Shown here in pieces: positions 27,827 through 35,537 of a stretch of 64,000 bases of DNA (position 1 is the first letter of the stretch; each line of letters opens with the position of its first letter). The position numbers were made by a program, and so were the translations under genes. The stretch spans positions 186,001 to 250,000 of the forward strand of contig JODU01000011.1 of assembly GCA_000720845.1 (NCBI GenBank), given 5' to 3'. The stretch comes from Kitasatospora aureofaciens. Its GTDB lineage: Bacteria > Actinomycetota > Actinomycetes > Streptomycetales > Streptomycetaceae. The notes beneath the pieces were generated by a model, which saw nothing but the letters and a program-made list of their open reading frames with translations, was not told the origin of the DNA and searched no databases.

Positions 27827-28187
27827 GCCCGGACCGCGGGGTTCGGCCGGACGGAGGCCGACGGCTTTCGGCCGTCCGGGGCCTGCGCCCCGCGGGGTCC
27901 GTGCCTGCCGCGGGGACCGGGGCCACGGGATGCCGGTGCCCGGTCCCGTGCGCGGGACACCGGCCGGGGTGCCCGGTGCGCCGGACGGGAGCGCCGGGAC
28001 GGGAGCGCTCGACCGTGGGAGCCGGGCGCGGGGCGTCCGACCGTGGGTACCGGACGCGCGGGGCGTCCGAACGGTGAGCGGGTGTCTCGGCCCGGCCGGC
28101 AGCCCGGCGGCTGCGACTGCGGCTGTGTGGGGGCTGCGGCGGCCGAGGGCGGCTGGTGGCGGTGCGCGGCAGGAGTGCGCCGGCCGC

Positions 28188-29207
28188 TCAGGCAGGCGAG
28201 ACGGGGATGTCCCGGTACGGCTCGCGGACCCCGGCCGCGTCGGCCCGCTCGGGAGCGCCGGGGACGAGCCGGAACGTGAGCCGGTGCTGCGGGGCGACCG
28301 CATGGGTGTCCCCGTGGCGCGGCGTGCCCTGGTCGGCGCCGGACGCGGTGCCGAGCGCTCCGTCGGGGTCGCCGGTGGGCGCGGGGTGGGCGGGGGCGTA
28401 CTCGGCGGGCGCGGTACCGGCCCGCTGAGTGCGGGTGTGCGCGGCGGGTGCCGGTCCGGCTCCGGGGCCGGGCCCGTATCCGACGACGCGTGCCGGGCTT
28501 GCGGCGCCCTCGGCGACTCGGGCGTCGGCGGCCTCGGACGGGTCCGCGGTGCGGGAGGCGTCCGCCTCGGTCGGCGCGGGCTCGGCCCGCGGGTGGGGGA
28601 CGGCCGAGGGGGAACGACCGGAAAGGTCGCTCGGGTCGGTCAGGCCCGGCAGTACGTCGGTCAGCCCCGGGACGTCGGTGAGGTCCGGCACGTCGGCCGG
28701 GTCCGGCACGCCGGCCGGGTCGGACGGCTCCGACGGGTCCTTCGGATCGGACGGGCCGGGCGCACCGGGGAGCGCGACTGCCTCGGCCACCGTCGCCACC
28801 GCGTCACCGACCGGTCGCACCACCTGGTCCTTCACGGTCCTGACGACGTCCTCGGTGACGGGACGGAGGTCCGCAAGCAACGCGCCGGAGCCCGGCCCCG
28901 ACACCGCTCCGGCGTCCTGGACGGGTGGTCCCGCGTCCAGCGGGCTCCGTGGCCGCACGGAGACGTCGAGGACCCGGCCGACCGCGTCCGTCGAAGTCCC
29001 CGGCCCTTCCCCTTCGTCGGCCGCCTGGGCCCGCCCTCCGCAGAGCAGACCGAGGACGAACAACCCGCCCACCAGCAGTGCCGCGTGCAGCGCACGCCGC
29101 CCGGCCGCCGTACGCAGGACGCGCAGAGCGGCACCGGGCAGGACTGCTGACCAGATCAAGAGGGGGAGGTTCCTCCCGTGCGGCGGAACGGGCCGCGCGC
29201 CGAACAA
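28188..29207 (-). CDS. Secreted or membrane-anchored low-complexity protein of unknown function
   Basis: 339 residues from a TTG at 29207; a TTG near 29162 preceded by GGGAGG is another possible start. A signal-like segment (ALLVGGLFVLGLLCGGRAQA) ends near residue 62. The mature part is Pro/Asp/Ala-rich, with a run of PSDP/PDP/LTD units (SDPKDPSEPSDPAG, VPDLTDVPGLTDVLPGLTD) and a helical stretch (VTEDVVRTVKDQVVRPVGDAV). No family recognised. Codon use is typical of its neighbours. The start is the least certain part. Confidence 0.6.
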   Translation of the reverse strand: MFGARPVPPHGRNLPLLIWSAVLPGAALRVLRTAAGRRALHAALLVGGLFVLGLLCGGRAQAADEGEGPGTSTDAVGRVLDVSVRPRSPLDAGPPVQDAGAVSGPGSGALLADLRPVTEDVVRTVKDQVVRPVGDAVATVAEAVALPGAPGPSDPKDPSEPSDPAGVPDPADVPDLTDVPGLTDVLPGLTDPSDLSGRSPSAVPHPRAEPAPTEADASRTADPSEAADARVAEGAASPARVVGYGPGPGAGPAPAAHTRTQRAGTAPAEYAPAHPAPTGDPDGALGTASGADQGTPRHGDTHAVAPQHRLTFRLVPGAPERADAAGVREPYRDIPVSPA

Positions 29208-29330
29208 CGCATCGACACGCCGCGCGATACTCGCACGTAGGTCCGGAGGTTGCGCAAGCCCGGTTCGGCCGATGGCCCGTCATATCCGTTTTGCCCCGGG
29301 GGAAACGGATCACCTCGGATCGACAAGTCG

Positions 29331-30575
29331 TCACCCGGCGTCCGGTATCGGCAGGGGGCGTCTCTCGATCGCCGCCGCCATCACCTCCGGGAAGAGGTCG
29401 GGCGTGCACGCGAAGGCCGGTGCGCCGAGCGCCGCGAGGGCCGCCGCGTGTTCCCGGTCGTACGAGGGCGTCCCCTCGTCGGACAGGGCCAGCAGCGTCA
29501 CGAACCGCACCCCGGCCGCCTGCATCGCCGCGACCCGCTTGAGCATCTCGTCGCGTATGCCTCCCTCGTAGAGGTCGCTGATCAGCACGACCACCGTCTC
29601 CGCCGGCCGGGTGATCCGCGACTGGCAGTACGCCAGCGCGCGGTTGATGTCAGTGCCGCCGCCCAGGCGCGTGCCGAAGAGCACGTCGACCGGGTCGTCG
29701 AGCTGGTCGGTGAGGTCGACGACCGACGTGTCGAAGACGACGAGCCGGGTGTCCAGCGAGCGCATGGACGCCAGCACCCCGCCGAACACGGACGCGTACA
29801 CGACGGACGCCGCCATCGAACCGGACTGGTCGACGCAGAGGACGACCTCCTTCTTCACCGAACGGGACGCCCGCCCGTAGCCGACGAGCCGCTCCGGCAC
29901 GATCGTGCGGTACTCCGGCAGGTAGTGCTTGAGGTTGGCCGCGATCGTGCGGTTCCAGTCGATGTCGTGGTGGCGGGGCCGGCCGGTGCGGGCGCTGCGG
30001 TCCAGCGCGCCGGTCAGGGCGGCACGGGTGCGGGTGGCGAGTCGCCTCTCCAGGTCGTCGACGACCTTGCGCACGACGGTCCGGGCCGTCTCCTTCGTCG
30101 TGTCCGGCATCGCCTTGTGCAGGGACAGCAGGGTGCCGACGAGGTGCACGTCGGCCTCCACGGCCTCGAGCATCTCCGGCTCCAGCAGCAGGGTGGCGAG
30201 CCCGAGCCGGTCGATCGCGTCCCGCTGCATGACCTGGACGACGGAGGAGGGGAAGTAGGTCCGGATGTCCCCCAGCCAGCGGGCCACGGCCGGTGCGGAC
30301 GCCCCGAGCCCCGCCGTGCGGTCCCGGCCCGCCCGCGGGGTGTCCTCCTTTCCGTAGAGCGAGGTGAGTGCCCCGTCCATCGCGGCGTCCCGTCCGGAGA
30401 GCGCGTGGCCGGTGCCGTCGGCCGGGTCACCGCCGAGTACGAGGCGCCACCGTCGCAGACGTTCCTGTGCCGCGCCGGCGCCCACCGGCTCGGTCGCCGA
30501 GAGGCGTTCCGTCATGCGGCCGGTCAGGTGTCCACTCGTGTGTCCGGCCGCGTCTCCCGTCGCGTGGCCCGTCAT
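29331..30575 (-). CDS. VWA domain protein of the MoxR-associated cluster
   Basis: 414 residues from the ATG that overlaps the DUF5682 stop by four bases. The C-terminal von Willebrand A domain has a complete MIDAS start DQSGSMAAS (Asp249, Ser251, Ser253), GGGTDINRAL for the second metal contact and VLISDLYEGG for the third. The N-terminal half is helical with no known domain. VWA proteins pair with MoxR AAA ATPases (RavA-ViaA, NorQ-NorD) to remodel protein complexes or insert metals; here the MoxR gene is two genes upstream in the same operon. Target unknown. Confidence 0.9.
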   Translation of the reverse strand: MTGHATGDAAGHTSGHLTGRMTERLSATEPVGAGAAQERLRRWRLVLGGDPADGTGHALSGRDAAMDGALTSLYGKEDTPRAGRDRTAGLGASAPAVARWLGDIRTYFPSSVVQVMQRDAIDRLGLATLLLEPEMLEAVEADVHLVGTLLSLHKAMPDTTKETARTVVRKVVDDLERRLATRTRAALTGALDRSARTGRPRHHDIDWNRTIAANLKHYLPEYRTIVPERLVGYGRASRSVKKEVVLCVDQSGSMAASVVYASVFGGVLASMRSLDTRLVVFDTSVVDLTDQLDDPVDVLFGTRLGGGTDINRALAYCQSRITRPAETVVVLISDLYEGGIRDEMLKRVAAMQAAGVRFVTLLALSDEGTPSYDREHAAALAALGAPAFACTPDLFPEVMAAAIERRPLPIPDAG

Positions 30576-33007
30576 GTGTCCGCCCCCACCAGGTCGTTGT
30601 CGTCCGGCGCCGGGTCCCGGCCCAGCAGCAGCCGGACCACCGGCAGCACCGCGTCGGCCCGCTCGGTGTCGAGGCCGGCCGCGAAGCCCGGTATGCCGGA
30701 ACCGGCCGTCGTCACGCTCCCCCGTGCCTCCGGTCCGCGTCGGACCAGCTCGCCGAGGCTGCGGCGCACTCCCGGCTCGAATCCGGAGAAGGTACGGCGC
30801 AGCAGGGGCAGTACGTCCGTGAACGCGTCCGCCGGTACGCCGGTGAGCCAGGCGTCGACCAGGGCCAGCAACCGGTCGTCGTGCAGGAGGAGCATGCCGC
30901 CACCCGAGCCGCCGCCGACGAAGCCCTCGATCCAGGCCGCCGCGTCCGCCGGTGGCGTCCCCCGGGACAGCACCAGGCCCATGAGCCGTGCCGCCTCGTC
31001 CGGTGCCAGCTCGCCGTCGTCCAGCAGGAGCCGTACGGCACGCCCGCGGACGGTGCCGGGCACGGTGTCCCGCGCGGAGAGGGTCCGCAGCACCGCCCGC
31101 CAGCGGGACCCGAGGTCGCCGCGGCCCGGCGCGGGGGCGTCGCCGAGCAGACCGACGGCTGTGTGCACGGCGTCCACGTGGCCGCGCATCTCCTCGGCCG
31201 CGTCGGCGTCCAGGGCTGCGCAGGCCGCGGGCAGGCCGACGAAGACGCGCTCGGCGAGGCCCGCGGCGACCTCGGCCAGGGCGCCGGTGTCCGTGCCGCG
31301 CACGTCGCCGTAGCGCAGGGAGCGGACGAGAGCGGGCAGGGCCTGGGCGAGGTGGCCGACGTCCGTGTCGAGCGCGGCCCGGTCGGCGAGTATCCGCATC
31401 ACCGGCGCGAGCGCGTCCGGCAGTTCGGCCAGCAGACAGCGTTCGGCGAGCGCGGTGACCTCGGCGAGGCCCTGCGCGGTGAGGGCGTCCGCCTCGGCCC
31501 TGGCGGTCGCGGCGGACAGCACGGTCGTGCCCCACACCCCGGCCTCGGCGACCCGCACCGACAGCTCCGGCTCCCACCGCAGCCGCCATGTCTCCCGGAA
31601 CGTGCCCGTACTGCGCGAGGCGACCGGCTCGCCCCAGCCGACGCCGAGCAGTCGCAGCCGGTGCAGCAGTGTGCTGCGTCCGGCGTCGGTCTCCTTGCGC
31701 AGGTCCAGCTCCAGCTCCCGCTCCCCCGGCTCGGGCCTGAGCCGCAGCCGTCGCTGGGCCCGCGTCAGGTCCCGCTGCAACGGCACCGCGGGCGCCCCCG
31801 CCGGCACCTCCCCCAGCACGTCCCCGACCACCAGACGGTCGTGCACCAGCGCCAGCGGCACGTCCGAGCCGTCGCACATCACCGCCCGCACTGCCTCGGT
31901 CGTCTCGCTCAGCCCGGGCAGCGGGCGTCCACGGACCACCGAGAGCGTCTCGGCCAGCCGCGTCGCCTCGATGACGTGTGCCGGGGAGACGGTCCTGTCC
32001 TCCCCCCGCAGCAGTCCGGCCACCCTGGTCAGCCATCGCTCGACGGGCCGGTCGGCAGCGGCGAACAGATGCCCGTACCAGCCCGGCGACTCGATGCCCG
32101 CCCCGTAACCACCGGCCCGGGACAGTCTGCGGTGGGTCCAGGGCACCCAGGTCATCTCCACCTTGGTCCTGGGCAGCCCCTTCAGCAGGGCCCGGTCGGC
32201 GGCGACGGTCGCCCCGCGCCGCAGCGCGGGCACGTGCCACGCCCCGCACACCACGGCCACCCCCTGGGCGAACTCCCGCCGCGCCGCCCGGACCTGGAGC
32301 CGCATGTGGGCCTCCCGCACGAGGTCCCGCGCCTCGGCAGCGTCCCGAGCGCCGTCCTCCCCTTCGCCCGCCTCACCCGCGTCGGTCTCGCGCAGCGCCG
32401 TCATCGCCTCCTCCACCGCGGTGAACGGCGCGAGCACGTCACCCTCCCCCGGGCTCCGGTGCTCGATCACGTCCTCCCACCAGCGCTCGGGGTCGTCGTG
32501 TCCGGCGGCCGCGGCGAGGGCGGCGAGCGGATCACCCCGGACGTCGGAGGCCACGGTGCCGGGCCGGTCGCCCGGGTTCCGGTCGCCCGGGTCCCCGCCG
32601 TCCGCCCGGTCGTCCGCCGCCCGCCACGCCAGCGTGTGCGTGGCGGGGAGGTCGATGAAGCGGGCCGGGACGTCGTGTTCCAGGGCCCAGCGGACGGCCA
32701 CCCACTCCGGGGAGAACTCGGCCAGCGGCCAGAACGCCGAGTGGCCGGGCTCGTCCACGGCGTGGGCGAGGAGCGCGACCGGCGGCCGCATGCCCTCGTC
32801 GGCGGCCAGCGGGATCAGGGCGTCGGCCTCCGGCGGCCCCTCGACCAGCACCACCCCCGGCCGCACCGCGTCCAGCGCCGCCCGTACCGCCCGGGCCGAC
32901 CCCGGCCCGTGGTGGCGTACGCCGAGCAGCAGCGGCCGGCCACCGGGCCCCCCGGCACCGCGCGGCCCGCCGGATCCGCCGCTCCCGGCCCGGTCAGCGC
33001 CCGTCAC
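30572..33007 (-). CDS. DUF5682 family protein of the MoxR-associated cluster
   Basis: 811 residues from the GTG at 33007, which has GAGGGGG five bases upstream; a GTG at 33061 is in frame but has no ribosome binding site. The N-terminus after a Gly/Ser linker reads LLLGVRHHGPGSARAV and VLVEGPPEADAL, the start of a TraB/ChaN-like fold I associate with DUF5682; CGAWHVPAL is a conserved histidine segment. The C-terminal half is helical and repeat-like. It lies between MoxR and the VWA gene (105-base gap to MoxR, overlap with VWA). No biochemical function known. Confidence 0.83.
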   Translation of the reverse strand: MTGADRAGSGGSGGPRGAGGPGGRPLLLGVRHHGPGSARAVRAALDAVRPGVVLVEGPPEADALIPLAADEGMRPPVALLAHAVDEPGHSAFWPLAEFSPEWVAVRWALEHDVPARFIDLPATHTLAWRAADDRADGGDPGDRNPGDRPGTVASDVRGDPLAALAAAAGHDDPERWWEDVIEHRSPGEGDVLAPFTAVEEAMTALRETDAGEAGEGEDGARDAAEARDLVREAHMRLQVRAARREFAQGVAVVCGAWHVPALRRGATVAADRALLKGLPRTKVEMTWVPWTHRRLSRAGGYGAGIESPGWYGHLFAAADRPVERWLTRVAGLLRGEDRTVSPAHVIEATRLAETLSVVRGRPLPGLSETTEAVRAVMCDGSDVPLALVHDRLVVGDVLGEVPAGAPAVPLQRDLTRAQRRLRLRPEPGERELELDLRKETDAGRSTLLHRLRLLGVGWGEPVASRSTGTFRETWRLRWEPELSVRVAEAGVWGTTVLSAATARAEADALTAQGLAEVTALAERCLLAELPDALAPVMRILADRAALDTDVGHLAQALPALVRSLRYGDVRGTDTGALAEVAAGLAERVFVGLPAACAALDADAAEEMRGHVDAVHTAVGLLGDAPAPGRGDLGSRWRAVLRTLSARDTVPGTVRGRAVRLLLDDGELAPDEAARLMGLVLSRGTPPADAAAWIEGFVGGGSGGGMLLLHDDRLLALVDAWLTGVPADAFTDVLPLLRRTFSGFEPGVRRSLGELVRRGPEARGSVTTAGSGIPGFAAGLDTERADAVLPVVRLLLGRDPAPDDNDLVGADT

Positions 33008-33112
33008 ACCGTCCCCCTCGCCCGCGGGTCCAGCTCGAGTCCCCGTCGTCACCCGTCGCACCGGTCACCGCCGTACCCGCCCCTCCTCGGCTCGTCCGCA
33101 TCCCCGCGCCGT

Positions 33113-34234
33113 TCACGCGGTCACCTCCCGGCAGGCCCGGTAGAAGTCCTGCCAGCCGTCCCGCTCGCGCACGACCGTCTCGAGGTACTCCTGCCAGACG
33201 ACGCGGTCGGTGCCCGGGTCGCGGACGACCGCGCCGAGGACGCCCGCGGCGACGTCGCCGGGCCGCAGCACCCCGTCGCCGAAGTGGGCGGACAGCGCGA
33301 GACCACCGGTGACGACGGAGATGGCCTCGGCCGTGGACAGCGTGCCGCTGGGCGACTTGACCTTCGTACGGCCGTCGCTCGTCAGCCCGTCCCGCAGCTC
33401 GCGGAAGACGGTGACGACCCGTCGGATCTCGTCGGTGCCGTCGGGCGCCGACGGCAGGTCGAGGGAGCGGCCGATCTGGTCGACGCGGCGGGTGACGATG
33501 TCGACCTCGGCCTCGGCGCTCGCCGGCAGCGGCAGCACGACCGTGTTGAAGCGGCGGCGCAGGGCGCTGGACAGGTCGTTGACCCCGCGGTCGCGGTCGT
33601 TGGCGGTGGCGATCAGGTTGAAGCCGCGCACCGCCTGCACCTCCTGGCCCAGCTCCGGTATCGGCAGGGTCTTCTCCGACAGGATCGTGATCAGGGAGTC
33701 CTGCACGTCGGCCGGGATGCGGGTCAGCTCCTCGACCCGGGCGGTCGTGCCCTCCGTCATCGCCCGCATGACCGGGCTGGGCACCAGGGCGTCCCGGCTG
33801 GGGCCGTGGGCGAGGAGCCGCGCGTAGTTCCAGCCGTAGCGGATCGCCTCCTCGGGGGTGCCGGCCGTACCCTGCACGAGCAGGGTCGAGTCGCCGCTGA
33901 CGGCCGCGGCGAGGTGCTCGGAGACCCAGGTCTTCGCGGTGCCGGGCACGCCGAGCAGGAGCAGGGCCCGGTCGGTGGCGAGCGTGCTGACGGCGACCTC
34001 GACGATGCGCCTCGGGCCCACGTACTTCGGGGTGATCACCGTGCCGTCGGACAGGGTGCCGCCGAGCAGGTAGGTGGCGACGGCCCACGGCGACAGCTTC
34101 CAGCGGGCCGGACGCGGACGGTCGTCCAGCGCGGCCAGCGCGGCCAGTTCGGCCGTGAACGCGTGCTCGGCGTGCGGCCGCAGCACCTGCCGCGGCGCTT
34201 GTGCCCCGGACGTCCGCTCCACGAATGCGGGCAT
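33113..34234 (-). CDS. MoxR-type AAA+ ATPase
   Basis: 373 residues. Walker A GVPGTAKTW at 95-103, a Walker B-like RVEELTRIP in which the usual Asp of LDE is Glu, sensor 1 LIATANDRDRG and arginine-finger segment SSALRRRFN. MoxR ATPases are chaperone-like and work with a VWA partner. The ATG at 34234 has a good GGAGGGGGAA. First gene of the minus arm; divergent from the SWIM-like gene. Confidence 0.92.
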   Translation of the reverse strand: MPAFVERTSGAQAPRQVLRPHAEHAFTAELAALAALDDRPRPARWKLSPWAVATYLLGGTLSDGTVITPKYVGPRRIVEVAVSTLATDRALLLLGVPGTAKTWVSEHLAAAVSGDSTLLVQGTAGTPEEAIRYGWNYARLLAHGPSRDALVPSPVMRAMTEGTTARVEELTRIPADVQDSLITILSEKTLPIPELGQEVQAVRGFNLIATANDRDRGVNDLSSALRRRFNTVVLPLPASAEAEVDIVTRRVDQIGRSLDLPSAPDGTDEIRRVVTVFRELRDGLTSDGRTKVKSPSGTLSTAEAISVVTGGLALSAHFGDGVLRPGDVAAGVLGAVVRDPGTDRVVWQEYLETVVRERDGWQDFYRACREVTA

Positions 34235-34289
34235 GGCCGATTCCCCCTCCAGCTAGGCCGGTCCGATCTGTCATCCACGGTGCACCACG

Positions 34290-34345
34290 CCACTGACAAT
34301 CGCGCTGACCTGCACAGATGCTCTCGCTCGGGCCATTGTCAGTGG
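34290..34345. promoter_or_regulatory. Symmetric inverted repeat in the divergent MoxR / SWIM-like promoter
   Basis: CCACTGACAAT (34290-34300) and ATTGTCAGTGG (34335-34345) are perfect 11-base inverted repeats 34 bases apart, one facing each gene. A TACCTT box at 34353-34358 is seven bases before the ATG at 34366 (leaderless type). The matching elements suggest that both arms respond to the same protein. Confidence 0.55.
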
Positions 34346-34365
34346 GGGGACCTACCTTCGATGGC

Positions 34366-35502
34366 ATGGCTCGGCAGCGGGTCCGGGGTGGGGAGTTCGA
34401 CGAGGGACGGGGTGGGGCTGTGCAAGAGCCGGGCGGGGCGGGCGTGGTGCCGGAGGGGGAGGCGCCGGACCGGGCGCGACGGGCGGTCTCCGGACGGAGC
34501 GAGCCCGCGGCCGCGGGGCCAGCGGGCCCGTCCGCCTCCGCCTCCGCGCCCGCCGATCCCGAGGCGGCACGGCGCCGGGCGGAGCGGCGGGCCGAGCGGA
34601 TCACCGCGGGCGCGACGGAGCTGGAGCAGCGGCTCGCGGACCTCCTGCGCGCCGGTCTGGCCGGCGCCGAGCGGACGGGACACGGGCTGTGGGAGGAGAC
34701 GGCGGCCCGCATGGTCGACGCCCAGGCGCCGGGACTGGCCTCGCGCGTGCGGGAGCTGGGCGCCATACCCTCCTCGGGCCCCGGCTGGCCGGTGCGGCTG
34801 CTCGAGGAGTGTGCTCTGCTCCATCTGCTCGACCGGGGCTGGCTGCACCGTGAGCGGCTGCCGGACGGCCTGGCGGCGACGGTCCGTTCACGCGTGGGTC
34901 TGACCACGTCCGCGGACGGCCCGCCGGTGCGGGACCACTGGCTGGTCCTCGCCCAGTACGACACCGTGGACGCCCGGCTGACGACCCGTCGCGTCTGGTT
35001 GTACGGCGCGGAGACGGACCGCACGGTGCTGCTCCTCTCCTACGGCGCCGCGGGCCGGTCGCCTGAGCCGACGCTGCCGGTGGGGCTGGCCCTGGAGGCG
35101 GAGGTCTCCGCGTATCCGGACACCGGTCGGCAACGAGTCTCCCTCGGCCGGAGGTTCGCGCCGCCCGGGCCCACGCGGACGCGCCCGAGCGGGGTGACGA
35201 CGTCACAGGCGGCCGTCCGGTACGGCGAGGCCCTGCGCGACGACCCGTGGCTGGACTCGGTGCCGGTGGCCCTGGAGCGGGTCGTCCCCGTTACGGACGG
35301 CGCCGGGTGGCAACTGGCGGACGCCGACGAGGACTCGGCGCTGCCGCTCGCCCGGTCCACCGGTAGCCAACCGGGCCTGTGGCGGCTGGTCGCGCTGTCG
35401 GGTGGTGCACCCGTCACGGTCTTCGGCGAGTGCGGTCACCGCGGCTTCACGCCGCTGACGGCCTGGCCGGCCGGACCGGGCGCGGCGGTGCCGCTGTGCT
35501 GA
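34366..35502 (+). CDS. SWIM-family protein that lacks the SWIM zinc finger
   Basis: 378 residues. The body (RAERRAERITAGATELEQRL, GLWEETAARMVDAQAPGLA, VRDHWLVLAQYDTVDARLTT, ECGHRGFTPLTAWP) is the conserved C-terminal part of the SWIM zinc finger proteins that accompany MoxR/DUF5691 in Streptomyces. Those usually begin with about 100 residues holding C-x-C-xn-C-x-H; here none of that remains and the protein opens at GVVPEGEAPDRARRAVSGR, which corresponds to the segment just after the finger. No frame upstream encodes it. ATG at 34366 is chosen for the -10 spacing; GTG at 34342 is possible. Either a shortened working protein or an early decay product. Confidence 0.72.
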   Translation: MARQRVRGGEFDEGRGGAVQEPGGAGVVPEGEAPDRARRAVSGRSEPAAAGPAGPSASASAPADPEAARRRAERRAERITAGATELEQRLADLLRAGLAGAERTGHGLWEETAARMVDAQAPGLASRVRELGAIPSSGPGWPVRLLEECALLHLLDRGWLHRERLPDGLAATVRSRVGLTTSADGPPVRDHWLVLAQYDTVDARLTTRRVWLYGAETDRTVLLLSYGAAGRSPEPTLPVGLALEAEVSAYPDTGRQRVSLGRRFAPPGPTRTRPSGVTTSQAAVRYGEALRDDPWLDSVPVALERVVPVTDGAGWQLADADEDSALPLARSTGSQPGLWRLVALSGGAPVTVFGECGHRGFTPLTAWPAGPGAAVPLC

Positions 35503-35537
35503 CCCGACCCATGGCACTGGAACCGGAGGGGAACGAC

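Larger units (their letters stand above)
27444..28187. other. 744-base spacer upstream of sucC containing strong hairpins
   Basis: The first 200 bases are the less GC-biased sucC promoter region. From 27700 the DNA becomes extremely GC-rich with three inverted repeats: 27711-27746, 27795-27826 and a weaker one at about 27848-27879. No credible protein is encoded: the open frames here are compositional and run into hairpins. It may be terminators at some distance from the minus-strand gene ending at 28188, or a decayed gene. Confidence 0.45.

Noticed and set aside
34235..34365. Missing SWIM finger hidden in another frame by a frameshift
   Set aside because: No frame in the 130 bases before the gene encodes a C-x-C...C-x-H pattern; the space is taken by the promoter elements.
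30368..34903. 1511-codon plus-strand frame across the MoxR module
   Set aside because: Runs antisense through DUF5682, MoxR and the divergent promoter, and its translation is Arg/Pro/His/Gln-rich; a shadow of the real genes.
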